Below, in pieces: positions 1-5,932 of a stretch of DNA of 6,010 nucleotides. The position numbers and the translations under genes are program-made. The notes under the pieces were generated by a model. It did not search any database. It saw only the letters and a program-made list of their open reading frames with translations, and had not been told where the DNA came from. Each line of letters opens with the position of its first letter. Positions within the stretch are counted from its first letter, which is position 1. The stretch is from an uncultured Ruminococcus sp. (GTDB taxonomy: Bacteria; Bacillota; Clostridia; Oscillospirales; Acutalibacteraceae), in assembly GCA_902772755.1 (NCBI GenBank), contig CACYCD010000056.1:1-6010 (forward strand), written 5' to 3'.

Positions 1-1003
1 CGGGGATAAACGCACCCGACAGACCACCCACACGGCTTGAAGCCATAACTCCGCCCTTTTTTACGGCGTCATTGAGCAGAGCCAGTGCCGCAGTCGTGCC
101 GTGACAGCCGCAGCCCTCCAAGCCCATCTCTTCAAGGATATAGGCTACCGAATCACCCACGGCAGGAGTCGGAGCGAGCGATAGGTCAACTATGCCAAAC
201 GGCACATCAAGTCGCTTGCTCGCCTGCTGTGCCACAAGCTGACCCATTCTTGTAATTTTGAATGCAGTTTTCTTTACCACATCGGCAATTTCGGCTATGC
301 TGTAGCCGCTGCATTTGGTGAGTGCCGCCCTCACAACGCCGGGACCCGACACACCGACATTTATCACCCTGTCAGCTTCGCCGACACCGTGGAAAGCTCC
401 TGCCATAAACGGGTTATCCTCGGGTGCATTGCAGAACACGACAAGCTTTGCCGCCCCGATGCAGTCACGGTCGCTTGTGATCTCAGCCGTTCGCCTGATT
501 ATGCCGCCCATAATTTTTACAGCATCCATATTTATTCCGGCTTTGGTTGAACCAACGTTCACCGAGGAACAAACCTTCTCGGTGCAGGCGAGAGCTTCGG
601 GAATGGACTGCATCAGCTCAAGATCTCCCGAGGCAAAGCCCTTCTGCACCAGTGCGGAATAACCGCCGATAAAGTTCACGCCCAGGGTATCGGCAGCCCT
701 GTCGAGTGTTTTGGCAAATTTTACCACACCCTTGTCACGGCAGGGAGCGGCGATCATTGCAATGGGAGTGACGGAGATCCGCTTGTTGATTATCGGGATC
801 CCGTATTCACTCTCGATATCCTCACCTGTTTTTACCAAATCCTTCGCACTACGGCAAATTTTGTCATAGATTTTTTCGCAGGCTCGGTCAATATTATCGT
901 CCATACAATCCAAAAGCGAAATACCCATAGTGATAGTCCTCACATCAAGGTTTTCGTTTTCTATCATATTTATAGTTTCAAGAATATCTACTGTATCCAG
1001 CAT
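1..1003 (-). CDS. PFL family protein (DUF711 / UPF0210), 3' end cut by window edge
   Basis: The frame is open without a stop from the ATG at 1003 to the left edge, giving 334 codons. The family is usually about 450 residues, so roughly the last quarter is missing. Recognisable family segments are [10 protein letters not shown] (about residues 110-119), [54 protein letters not shown] (from residue 273) and the cysteine-rich GCGCHG (C298, C300, H301). The family is named for a structural likeness to pyruvate formate-lyase, but no reaction is established for it, so I give no enzymatic function. The start is supported by GTGAGG at 1011-1016 on the minus strand, seven bases before the ATG. The gene follows the ACT-domain gene after only 12 bases, so the two are almost certainly cotranscribed. 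Family assignment is confident and function is unknown. Confidence 0.93.
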   Translation of the reverse strand, partial: MLDTVDILETINMIENENLDVRTITMGISLLDCMDDNIDRACEKIYDKICRSAKDLVKTGEDIESEYGIPIINKRISVTPIAMIAAPCRDKGVVKFAKTLDRAADTLGVNFIGGYSALVQKGFASGDLELMQSIPEALACTEKVCSSVNVGSTKAGINMDAVKIMGGIIRRTAEITSDRDCIGAAKLVVFCNAPEDNPFMAGAFHGVGEADRVINVGVSGPGVVRAALTKCSGYSIAEIADVVKKTAFKITRMGQLVAQQASKRLDVPFGIVDLSLAPTPAVGDSVAYILEEMGLEGCGCHGTTAALALLNDAVKKGGVMASSRVGGLSGAFIP

Positions 1004-1015
1004 ATCGTTACCTCA

Positions 1016-1279
1016 CTATATTTTATGCATAGAGTTGAATATGTCCTCGTGCATTGTGTGGATCTTCAAATTATTCTCCTCACCCACAGCGGTAAGATGC
1101 TCGGACAGCTCCTTGAAATTCTTTTTTCTAAGCTCGACAAGCATGATCATCGCAAACAGATCCTGCAAAACGCTCTGCGAAACCTCCATGATGTTTGCCT
1201 CATAGTCCGAACACACAGCGGAAACCTTTGCAAGTATACCCACAGTATCCTTGCCGACAACAGTTATAACAGCCTTCAT
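1016..1279 (-). CDS. ACT domain-containing protein (UPF0237 family)
   Basis: This 87-residue protein is essentially one ACT domain. It begins MKAVITVVGKDTVGILAKVS, the usual beta strand followed by the Gly-Ile/Leu turn and helix (GKDTVGILAKVS at residues 9-20). A NIMEVSQSVL strand (29-38) and FAMIMLVEL (42-50) follow. ACT domains normally bind amino acids or other small ligands and regulate partner proteins. Stand-alone members of this family are related to the glycine-cleavage regulator GcvR, but the ligand here is unknown. The length matches the family norm of about 90 residues. The start is supported by GGAGGC (minus strand, 1285-1290) five bases from the ATG. It is the first gene of a two-gene operon with the PFL-family gene, a pairing seen widely in Firmicutes and archaea, which suggests that the ACT protein senses a ligand for its partner. 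Confidence 0.93.
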   Translation of the reverse strand: MKAVITVVGKDTVGILAKVSAVCSDYEANIMEVSQSVLQDLFAMIMLVELRKKNFKELSEHLTAVGEENNLKIHTMHEDIFNSMHKI

Positions 1280-1284
1280 AATTT

Positions 1285-1290
1285 GCCTCC
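1285..1290 (-). promoter_or_regulatory. Ribosome binding site of the ACT-domain gene
   Basis: On the minus strand this reads GGAGGC, five bases upstream of the ATG at 1279. It fixes the start of the ACT-domain gene. Confidence 0.85.
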
Positions 1291-1306
1291 AAATTTTTCT
1301 GAGGGT

Positions 1307-1335
1307 ATTATACCACTTTTTGATATAATTGTAAA
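1307..1335 (-). promoter_or_regulatory. Sigma-A promoter for the ACT/PFL operon
   Basis: Read on the minus strand, a -35 box TTTACA (1330-1335) and a perfect -10 box TATAAT (1307-1312) are separated by exactly 17 bases. This differs from consensus at one position only. Transcription would start near 1300, leaving a leader of about 20 bases that holds the GGAGGC ribosome binding site. There is no room for a riboswitch or attenuator. Confidence 0.85.
1321..1329 (+). promoter_or_regulatory. Possible extended -10 promoter for the his operon
   Basis: TGATATAAT matches the extended -10 pattern TGnTATAAT exactly, but there is no good -35 box 17 bases upstream. Transcription would start near 1336, about 53 bases before the phosphatase ATG. 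The box lies inside the spacer of the opposite-strand promoter, so the two polymerases would compete. Confidence 0.45.
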
Positions 1336-1342
1336 GTCTGCC

Positions 1343-1371
1343 TTGACTAAACTACAATTTTTTGCTAAACT
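1343..1371 (+). promoter_or_regulatory. Candidate sigma-A promoter for the his operon
   Basis: TTGACT (1343-1348) and TAAACT (1366-1371) are separated by 17 bases, each one or two bases from consensus. The start point would fall near 1378, inside the ribosome binding region, leaving only about 10 bases of leader before the ATG at 1389. That is unusually short, so this and the extended -10 site at 1321-1329 are competing candidates. Confidence 0.5.
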
Positions 1372-1388
1372 TTAAGAAGGTGATAACT

Positions 1389-2207
1389 ATGATTTATTGT
1401 GACAGTCATACACATTCAGCCTTCTCCTTCGATGCGGAAATACCCGTTGAGCAGATGGTGCTGAGTGCAATTGATAAGGGTGTCAGGGTGCTGACGATAA
1501 CCGACCACTGCGATGCCTTGGCGATAGGCGTACCCGACAACGAGTTCGGCGTTATTCTGGAGGAAGCCGTGCCTGCCTCCGTCAGGGAGATCCGCCGTGT
1601 GGCAGAGCTGTACAGGGACAGGATCAAGGTTCTTGCCGGCGTTGAGCTGGGCGAGCCTACGCACTGTCCCGACAAGACCCACACCGCACTGACGATGGCG
1701 GAGTACGATCTTATCCTTGCTTCCACCCACGAGGTGAAGGGGAGAGAGGATTTCTACTTTTTGACCTTCACCGATGAAACAACTCCCGTTCTGCTCAGGG
1801 AATACTTCCTTGAACAGCTGGAGGTGGTGCAGTGGAACGGCTTTGACTCGCTTGCACATTTTGACTACCCCGTTAGATATGTGGTTAATCAGACAGGCAA
1901 GCTGCCCGACCTCGCTCAGTTCAAGAGCATTACAGATGAAATACTGAAAACCCTTGCCGACAACCGCAAGGCTCTGGAGGTGAACACCTCAACTGTTTCA
2001 AGTGCCCTTGGCAGGACTATGCCAGGGCTTGACATTCTCAGGCGGTTCAGGGAGCTGGGCGGAAAATACATTACCCTCGGCAGTGATGCTCACAAAGCGG
2101 AGAGGATATCACAGAATTTTGATACGGCAATTGAGCTGATAAAAACGGCAGGCTTTGATGCGTACTGCTATTATGAGAAGCATTGTCCCGTGGAGGTGAA
2201 AATATGA
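1389..2207 (+). CDS. hisJ: Histidinol-phosphatase, PHP family (HisJ/HisK type)
   Basis: The product has 272 residues, the usual size for PHP-type histidinol-phosphatases. These hydrolyse L-histidinol phosphate to histidinol in the cytoplasm, the step before histidinol dehydrogenase. The metal-binding PHP motifs are all present: DSHTHS (H7, H9), ITDHCD (D39, H40), GVELGEP (E86), ASTHE (H114), LAHFDYP (H157) and GSDAHKAERI (D233, H235). The enzyme is predicted to use a multinuclear metal centre and is unrelated to the HAD-type phosphatase of HisB. I chose the ATG at 1389 because AGAAGGTG lies six bases upstream. An in-frame TTG at 1362 has no ribosome binding site and overlaps a promoter candidate. 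It is the first gene of the operon and overlaps hisH by four bases. PHP proteins also include other phosphoesterases, but the neighbours hisH and hisF make the histidine role likely. Confidence 0.93.
   Translation: MIYCDSHTHSAFSFDAEIPVEQMVLSAIDKGVRVLTITDHCDALAIGVPDNEFGVILEEAVPASVREIRRVAELYRDRIKVLAGVELGEPTHCPDKTHTALTMAEYDLILASTHEVKGREDFYFLTFTDETTPVLLREYFLEQLEVVQWNGFDSLAHFDYPVRYVVNQTGKLPDLAQFKSITDEILKTLADNRKALEVNTSTVSSALGRTMPGLDILRRFRELGGKYITLGSDAHKAERISQNFDTAIELIKTAGFDAYCYYEKHCPVEVKI
2192..2198 (+). promoter_or_regulatory. Ribosome binding site that sets the hisH start
   Basis: GGAGGTG sits five bases before the ATG at 2204, inside the end of the phosphatase gene. It rules out the in-frame TTG at 2183, which has no such site. 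Confidence 0.85.
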
Positions 2208-2827
2208 TAGCAATAATTGACTATGGTGCAGGAAATGTGCAGAGTGTTTACAAAGCATTCAGGCACATCGGAGCAGACTGCCTTGTGACAGACGACAAAC
2301 AGACGATACTCTCCGCCGACGGTGCAGTCCTGCCGGGCGTGGGTTCGTTCGGCGACACGGTGGACACGATGCGTAAGAGGGGCTTGCAGGAGGCGATCCT
2401 CGGCTTTATCGACAGCGGTAAGCCGTTCCTCGGCATCTGCCTGGGACTCCAGCTTCTGTTTCCCGAGAGCGAGGAGAGTCCCGATGCACAGGGTCTGGGC
2501 ATTTTTGAAGGAACTGTTGCAAGGATCCCCAATGACGGCGGAAGGCTGAAGATCCCCCACATGGGTTGGAACAGCATTGAGATCAAGAAGCACAGCGGTA
2601 TTTTTAAAGGTATAGAGGGCGAGCCGTATGTGTATTTTGTACACTCCTACTATCTCAACGCAAAGGACAAGAGCATTGTAGCCGCAACAACACAGTACGG
2701 CACAGAGATCGATGCGGCGGTGGAGTATAAAAATGTGACAGCCACTCAATTCCACCCCGAAAAAAGCGGAGAAACAGGACTTAAAATGCTGAAAAACTTT
2801 GTGGAGATGGTTGACAATGTACGCTAA
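2204..2827 (+). CDS. hisH: Imidazole glycerol phosphate synthase, glutamine amidotransferase subunit HisH
   Basis: This is the class I glutamine amidotransferase subunit of IGP synthase. It releases ammonia from glutamine and passes it to HisF, which uses it to make imidazole glycerol phosphate and AICAR from PRFAR. The 207 residues match the normal length. Family landmarks are [11 protein letters not shown] (5-15), PGVGSFGD (44-51), the nucleophile elbow [10 protein letters not shown] with catalytic C79, IPHMGWN (117-123), YFVHSYY (144-150), and TQFHPEKSG, which supplies the His184 and Glu186 of the triad. All catalytic residues are intact. The start codon overlaps the upstream stop in an ATGA, so translation is probably coupled. 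The gene's end overlaps the start of hisF by 11 bases, as expected for two subunits made in equal amounts. Confidence 0.97.
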   Translation: MIAIIDYGAGNVQSVYKAFRHIGADCLVTDDKQTILSADGAVLPGVGSFGDTVDTMRKRGLQEAILGFIDSGKPFLGICLGLQLLFPESEESPDAQGLGIFEGTVARIPNDGGRLKIPHMGWNSIEIKKHSGIFKGIEGEPYVYFVHSYYLNAKDKSIVAATTQYGTEIDAAVEYKNVTATQFHPEKSGETGLKMLKNFVEMVDNVR

Positions 2828-3572
2828 AAGAATAATCCCCTGCCTTGATGTGAAAAACGGCAGAGTTGTCAAGGGTATGAGCTTTCTAAACCTGGTAGAC
2901 GCAGGCGACCCCGTGGAGGCTGCCATTCAGTACGACAGGGAAAACGCAGATGAGCTTGTGTTTCTTGACATAACAGCCACCAGTGACGGCAGGAAAACAA
3001 TGGTAGAAATGGTAGAAAAAGTAGCAAATTCCATTTTTATCCCGTTCACAGTCGGCGGCGGAATACGCAGTGTGGAGGACTTTAACATAATGCTCCGTGC
3101 AGGTGCGGACAAGGTTTCCGTAAATTCCGCAGCGGTCAAGCGTCCCGACCTGATAAACGAGGCGGCATACAAATTCGGCTCTCAGTGCGTAGTCGTTGCG
3201 ATAGACGCCAAGCGGACGGGCGATTCGTGGGAGATATACACCGCAGGCGGTCGCATACCCACGGGCATTGACGCTGTGCAGTGGGCTGTTGAAGCCGAGA
3301 AGCGTGGTGCAGGCGAGCTGCTTGTCACCAGTATGGACGAGGACGGTCAGAAGCAGGGCTATGACATCGGGCTGACACGCTCGATCTCGGAGAGAGTGAA
3401 TATCCCCGTCATCGCTTCGGGCGGTGCAGGTGCTTATGAGCATTTTTATGAAGCGTTCACAGACGGCAAAGCCGATGCTGTGCTGGCGGCATCTCTCTTC
3501 CACTTTGGAGAGATACCGATACCAAAGCTCAAGGAATATCTAAAAGAAAAAAATATACCTGTCAGGACGTGA
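2817..3572 (+). CDS. hisF: Imidazole glycerol phosphate synthase, cyclase subunit HisF
   Basis: HisF is the (beta/alpha)8-barrel cyclase subunit that takes ammonia from HisH and converts PRFAR to imidazole glycerol phosphate and AICAR. The 251 residues fit the family norm. It starts [20 protein letters not shown], with catalytic Asp11. The second catalytic aspartate is D130 in VVVAIDAKR. Phosphate-binding loops are FTVGGGIRS (77-85) and [12 protein letters not shown] (198-209), and the [12 protein letters not shown] segment (172-183) and [11 protein letters not shown] (224-234) are typical. The ATG at 2817 gives the canonical N-terminus, and a GGAGATGG ribosome binding site lies within hisH at 2803-2810. 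The start lies inside the last codons of hisH. The partner gene hisA, often next to hisF, is not present here. Confidence 0.97.
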   Translation: MYAKRIIPCLDVKNGRVVKGMSFLNLVDAGDPVEAAIQYDRENADELVFLDITATSDGRKTMVEMVEKVANSIFIPFTVGGGIRSVEDFNIMLRAGADKVSVNSAAVKRPDLINEAAYKFGSQCVVVAIDAKRTGDSWEIYTAGGRIPTGIDAVQWAVEAEKRGAGELLVTSMDEDGQKQGYDIGLTRSISERVNIPVIASGGAGAYEHFYEAFTDGKADAVLAASLFHFGEIPIPKLKEYLKEKNIPVRT

Positions 3573-3576
3573 GAAT

Positions 3577-3933
3577 ATGCTGTTTGTATGTTATCCACGA
3601 TGTAACACCTGCAAAAAAGCTCAGAAGTGGCTTGACGAGCAGGGCAAGGAATACACGATAAGAGATATAAAAACCGACAACCCCACCTATGAGGAGCTGA
3701 GCGACTGGCACGCAAGGAGCGGTCAGCCGTTGAAGAAGCTCTTTAACACAAGCGGTATGATCTACCGCTCAATGAATTTGAAGGATAAGCTCCCCACGAT
3801 GTCGGAGGAGGAACAGCTCAGGCTGCTCGCCTCGGACGGTATGCTGGTAAAACGCCCGATACTCATTGACGGCGAAACCGTGCTGATAGGCTTTAAGCAG
3901 AGCGAGTGGGAGGAACACGGAGGTATAGTATGA
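3577..3933 (+). CDS. ArsC/Spx-family thioredoxin-fold protein (arsenate reductase family)
   Basis: This 118-residue protein has the ArsC fold. It carries YPRCNTCKKAQKWL with a CxxC pair (C9, C12) near the N-terminus and the LVKRPILIDG signature with Arg93-Pro94, followed by VLIGFKQSEWEE. The length and motifs match the YffB/Spx/ArsC superfamily. True glutaredoxin-coupled arsenate reductases use the single first cysteine and Spx regulators use the CxxC as a thiol switch that binds RNA polymerase. Sequence alone does not decide between them. The KRP motif and CxxC are common in the many small family members annotated generically as arsenate reductase family. No arsenic genes are nearby. The gene starts four bases after the hisF stop with a modest AGGA site at 3564-3567, and it overlaps the next gene by four bases. 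It is part of the his operon by position, but a role in histidine synthesis is not evident. Confidence 0.85.
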   Translation: MLFVCYPRCNTCKKAQKWLDEQGKEYTIRDIKTDNPTYEELSDWHARSGQPLKKLFNTSGMIYRSMNLKDKLPTMSEEEQLRLLASDGMLVKRPILIDGETVLIGFKQSEWEEHGGIV

Positions 3934-4466
3934 CTTATAATGAACTGCTTGACAGCAGGCGGAGTGTGAGGGCTTACAGCGACAAAAAAGTTTCACGTGA
4001 GGACGTGGAGGCGATCATCGCTGCTGCTCAAAAAGCACCCTCCTGGAAAAATTCGCAGACGGGACGCTATTACGCTGTTATGGATAAGGAAAATCTGGAG
4101 CTTATAAAAAGCAACTGCCTGCCCCCCTTTAATCAGAAAAATTCCGCAAATGCTCCCGTGCTGATCGTCACAGCCTTTGAGAGAGGTATCGCCGGCTTCG
4201 ACAATGACGGACAGGCGGTGAACGAGCTTGGCAACTGCTGGGGAGCATACGACTTGGGTCTGCAAAATATGGCAATGCTTCTCAAAGCCACGGAGCTGGG
4301 ACTCGACACCCTGATTATGGGAATCAGGAATGAAAACGAGCTGAGGAGCAGGCTCTCAATACCCGAGACGCAGGCCGTGGTGTCCGTGATAGCCCTGGGC
4401 TACAGGGATATCGACCCCAAGATGCCCCCAAGAAAAAAGCTTGAAGAAATATTAAAAATCACTTGA
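3930..4466 (+). CDS. Nitroreductase family FMN-dependent oxidoreductase
   Basis: This 178-residue protein belongs to the nitroreductase (FMN/NAD(P)H flavin oxidoreductase) family. The N-terminal LDSRRSVRAYSDKKVS carries the Arg/Ser residues (R10, R11, S12, R14) that bind the FMN phosphate. APSWKNSQTGRYY (36-48) is the second flavin-contacting region, and LDTLIMGIRNENELR (125-139) and VSVIALGYRD (151-160) are the typical C-terminal elements. The family forms homodimers with FMN at the interface and reduces nitroaromatics, quinones or flavins. The natural substrate cannot be told from sequence, and at 178 residues it belongs to the shorter group common in anaerobic Firmicutes. The ATG at 3930 overlaps the preceding stop in ATGA, and GGAGG at 3919-3923 is six bases upstream. 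An in-frame GTG at 3906 lacks such a site. It is the last gene of the operon. Confidence 0.9.
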   Translation: MTYNELLDSRRSVRAYSDKKVSREDVEAIIAAAQKAPSWKNSQTGRYYAVMDKENLELIKSNCLPPFNQKNSANAPVLIVTAFERGIAGFDNDGQAVNELGNCWGAYDLGLQNMAMLLKATELGLDTLIMGIRNENELRSRLSIPETQAVVSVIALGYRDIDPKMPPRKKLEEILKIT

Positions 4467-4490
4467 CAAATCCCAAATATATGCTACAAT
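4463..4490 (+). promoter_or_regulatory. Strong sigma-A promoter for rpsF-ssb-rpsR
   Basis: A perfect -35 box TTGACA (4463-4468) and -10 box TACAAT (4485-4490) are separated by 16 bases, and a TG one base before the -10 (4482-4483) makes it an extended -10 as well. The -35 box contains the stop codon of the nitroreductase gene (4464-4466). Transcription should begin near the GG at 4496-4497, leaving a leader of about 80 bases before rpsF. Confidence 0.88.
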
Positions 4491-4495
4491 AAAAT

Positions 4496-4577
4496 GGTAT
4501 GTGTCGGAGATTTCCGCACTGCAATAATATCCTTGCGTATTTATATACGCCAAATGTCCTAAAGGAGGTGCAAACGA
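4496..4577 (+). promoter_or_regulatory. Structured 5' leader of rpsF, possible S6:S18 autoregulation site
   Basis: The leader contains two short hairpins. One pairs GTG-CGGA (4501-4503, 4505-4508) with TCCG-CAC (4513-4519) around a GATT loop, with one bulged base. The other pairs GCGTAT (4535-4540) with ATACGC (4545-4550) around a TTAT loop. In an alternative fold, GCAC (4516-4519) and TCCTT (4530-4534) could pair with GTGC (4568-4571) and AAGGA (4562-4566), covering the ribosome binding site. Leaders of rpsF in many bacteria bind the S6:S18 protein pair to repress translation. I infer, but cannot show, that this leader does so. Confidence 0.4.
4561..4570 (+). promoter_or_regulatory. Near-perfect ribosome binding site of rpsF
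   Basis: AAAGGAGGTG is complementary to the 16S rRNA tail over nearly its whole length and lies seven bases before the ATG at 4578. This is consistent with the high expression of ribosomal protein genes. Confidence 0.9.
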
Positions 4578-4874
4578 ATGGCAGCTGTTACAGCTAAGTA
4601 CGAGACTGTTATGGTTCTTTCCATGAAGCTCGGCGAAGAAGGTATCCAGAATACTATCGAAAAGTTCAAGGGTGTCATTGAAAGACACGCTACACTGCTT
4701 GGTGTTGACGAGTGGGGCAAGAGAAGACTTGCTTACCTTATCAACAAGGAGTCAGAGGGCTACTACGTTCTTATGAACTTTGAGTCCACAGCGGAATTCC
4801 CCGCAGAGCTTGACAGAAGATACCAGATTCAGGACGGTGTTCTTCGTTCACTTATTATCAAAGCAGAAGATTGA
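4578..4874 (+). CDS. rpsF: 30S ribosomal protein S6
   Basis: S6 binds the central domain of 16S rRNA as a heterodimer with S18 during small-subunit assembly. The 98-residue product has the normal length and the ferredoxin-like S6 pattern. KYETVMVLSMKL (7-18) is the first strand, followed by the helix around residues 20-38. DEWGKRRLAYLINKESEGYYV (44-64) is the most conserved segment, and LDRRYQIQDGVLRSLIIK (78-95) lies near the C-terminus. The start is fixed by the strong ribosome binding site at 4561-4570. It is the first gene of the rpsF-ssb-rpsR operon, placed directly after its own promoter. Its codon choice looks like that of a highly expressed gene, with many AAG, GAA, CTT and GGT codons. 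Confidence 0.97.
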   Translation: MAAVTAKYETVMVLSMKLGEEGIQNTIEKFKGVIERHATLLGVDEWGKRRLAYLINKESEGYYVLMNFESTAEFPAELDRRYQIQDGVLRSLIIKAED

Positions 4875-4898
4875 TTTTTAGCGAAAAGATGTGCAGTA

Positions 4899-4913
4899 GG
4901 TACTTAGTGTACC
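4899..4913 (+). other. Small hairpin between rpsF and ssb
   Basis: GGTAC (4899-4903) and GTACC (4909-4913) pair perfectly around a five-base TTAGT loop in the 57-base gap before ssb. There is no T-run after it, so it is not a terminator. It may mark an mRNA processing or regulatory site, but nothing in the sequence proves this. Confidence 0.4.
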
Positions 4914-4931
4914 GAACGTGAAAGGAAATTT

Positions 4932-5504
4932 ATGATCAACAGAGTTATTCTTATGGGCAGGCTCACCGCCGCCCCGGAGCTCAAAACAACTCCCACAGGT
5001 GTTTCGGTTACGTCCTTCTCAATTGCGGTTGACCGCAGCTTTGTAAAGCAGGGCGAACAGCGTCAGGCAGATTTTATCAATATCGTGTGCTGGCGTCAGC
5101 AGGCAGAGTTTGTTTGCCGTTATTTTGGCAAGGGTGCTATGATCGCCGTTGAAGGCAGACTGCAGACGAGATCATATCAGGCTAAGGACGGTACAAACCG
5201 CTACGTGACCGAGGTTGTGGCAGATAATGTGTCATTCACCGGTGAAAAGCGAGAGAGCAACGGCTACGCAGCAAACAACCCGTTCCAGGGAGGCTATGAC
5301 AGCGGTTATGGCAGCCCGAACAGCTACGGCAGTCAGAGCAACAGCTATGGCAGTCAGAGCAGCAGCTTCGGCTTTACAGATGAAAGCCCTGCTATTTCTC
5401 AGCCAACACCGCCGACAGAGCCGGCTCAACCGTCGGCAGGTTATTCCAACGGCAGCAATGCCGAGTTTGAAGCATTGCCCCTGGATGACGACTTACCATT
5501 CTGA
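4932..5504 (+). CDS. ssb: Single-stranded DNA-binding protein SSB
   Basis: SSB coats single-stranded DNA during replication, recombination and repair and recruits partner enzymes through its acidic tail. The product has 190 residues. Residues 1 to about 104 form the OB fold, beginning MINRVILMGRLTAAPELK and including FINIVCWRQQAEFVCRYFGKG (48-68), VEGRLQTRSYQ (73-83) and TEVVADNVSF (93-102). Residues 105 to about 175 are a low-complexity linker rich in Gly, Ser, Tyr, Asn, Gln and Pro. The C-terminal tip LPLDDDLPF (182-190) is the classic partner-binding motif, here complete. AAAGGA at 4921-4926 lies five bases before the ATG. It sits between the S6 and S18 genes, the usual position in Firmicutes. 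Confidence 0.97.
   Translation: MINRVILMGRLTAAPELKTTPTGVSVTSFSIAVDRSFVKQGEQRQADFINIVCWRQQAEFVCRYFGKGAMIAVEGRLQTRSYQAKDGTNRYVTEVVADNVSFTGEKRESNGYAANNPFQGGYDSGYGSPNSYGSQSNSYGSQSSSFGFTDESPAISQPTPPTEPAQPSAGYSNGSNAEFEALPLDDDLPF
5319..5372 (+). repeat. Tandem 21-base repeat in the SSB linker
   Basis: Two copies of a 21-base unit (5319-5339 and 5340-5360) differ at one base, C or T in the Tyr codon. Each encodes the heptad NSYGSQS. A third, degenerate partial copy (5361-5372) encodes SSFG. The unit lies in the flexible linker, so copy number changes would keep the frame. Confidence 0.85.
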
Positions 5505-5524
5505 AATAAAGGAGATTGACCGCA

Positions 5525-5761
5525 ATGGCAGACAGACCTAATCGTGGCAGAAAAGCCCGCAGAAAAGTTTGTGGTTTTTGTGTAGATAAGGTAGAGAGGA
5601 TCGACTACAAGGATATCGGCAGACTTCGCAGATATATGTCCGAGAGAGCAAAGATCCTTCCCCGCCGTGTGACAGGTACCTGTGCAGCTCACCAGAGAGA
5701 GCTTACAGTTGCTATCAAGAGAGCAAGACACCTGGCACTTCTTCCGTACACAAGCGACTGA
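5525..5761 (+). CDS. rpsR: 30S ribosomal protein S18, zinc-binding (C+) form
   Basis: S18 pairs with S6 on the central domain of 16S rRNA. The 78-residue product shows the family core: [23 protein letters not shown] (26-48), [26 protein letters not shown] (51-76) and a basic N-terminus. It keeps CGFC (C16, C19) and CAAH (C53, H56), the potential zinc ligands of the C+ type that many bacteria lose in a zinc-independent paralogue. The ATG at 5525 gives the usual [10 protein letters not shown] start. The ribosome binding site AAAGGAGA (5508-5515) is nine bases upstream, and an in-frame TTG at 5516 is too close to it. The gene starts 20 bases after the ssb stop, so it shares the transcript. Confidence 0.97.
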   Translation: MADRPNRGRKARRKVCGFCVDKVERIDYKDIGRLRRYMSERAKILPRRVTGTCAAHQRELTVAIKRARHLALLPYTSD

Positions 5762-5771
5762 TAATATTATG

Positions 5772-5824
5772 CACCGCATCAAGCTGTGAGAAACTCTCAG
5801 CCTGATGCGGTGATTGTTAATTTC
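5772..5824 (+). terminator. Probable terminator of the rpsF-ssb-rpsR operon
   Basis: CACCGCATCA (5772-5781) pairs perfectly with TGATGCGGTG (5803-5812). The hairpin continues inward with GCTG/CAGC and GAG/CTC around an AAA loop, interrupted by an A-C and a T-T mismatch. The following ATTGTTAATTTC is T-rich but broken by A and G, so termination may be less efficient than at a clean T-run. It lies 10 bases after the rpsR stop. Confidence 0.75.
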
Positions 5825-5893
5825 AAAATAAAACTTCCCACACCAAAATTTTCACATAATCCCCAAAAAGACAAATAATCGTAAAAAATATGG

Positions 5894-5932
5894 CATAGCA
5901 CCTCGGAATGTGGTCTTAACACGATTGCTATG
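5894..5932 (+). repeat. Inverted repeat at the start of the right-edge reading frame
   Basis: CATAGCA (5894-5900) and TGCTATG (5926-5932) are exact inverted copies separated by 25 bases, and the right arm contains the ATG at 5930. A smaller GTG/CAC pairing lies inside. In RNA this could hide the start codon. As DNA it could be an operator or the end of a repeat element. The sequence does not decide between these. Confidence 0.4.

Noticed and set aside
315..662. Plus-strand open frame of 115 codons near the left end
   Set aside because: It is antisense to the PFL-family gene, whose frame is open and recognisable throughout, and has no ribosome binding site.
1025..1375. Plus-strand open frame opposite the ACT-domain gene
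   Set aside because: It runs opposite the ACT-domain gene and across the promoter region, and has no ribosome binding site.
2171..2926. Long open frame on the minus strand (251 codons) opposite hisH
   Set aside because: It lies wholly opposite hisH and the gene ends around it. Its peptide resembles no family, and HisH with its full catalytic triad explains the region.
2886..3503. Long open frame on the minus strand (205 codons) opposite hisF
   Set aside because: HisF is complete and conserved over this stretch. The antisense peptide is cysteine-rich and unlike any known protein.
3541..3560. A-rich run near the end of hisF as a possible frameshift site
   Set aside because: The reading frame through it gives a normal HisF C-terminus, and the next gene has its own start four bases after the stop.
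5319..5372. Short repeats as a CRISPR array
   Set aside because: The copies are directly adjacent without spacers and encode an in-frame heptad in the SSB linker.
5215..5541. Second plus-strand frame inside ssb
   Set aside because: It is rich in Ala, Arg and Thr because it reads the repetitive linker of SSB out of frame. It has no ribosome binding site of its own.
5825..5929. AT-rich stretch as a promoter for the right-edge frame
   Set aside because: CATAAT at 5855-5860 resembles a -10 box, but no acceptable -35 box lies 16-18 bases upstream.
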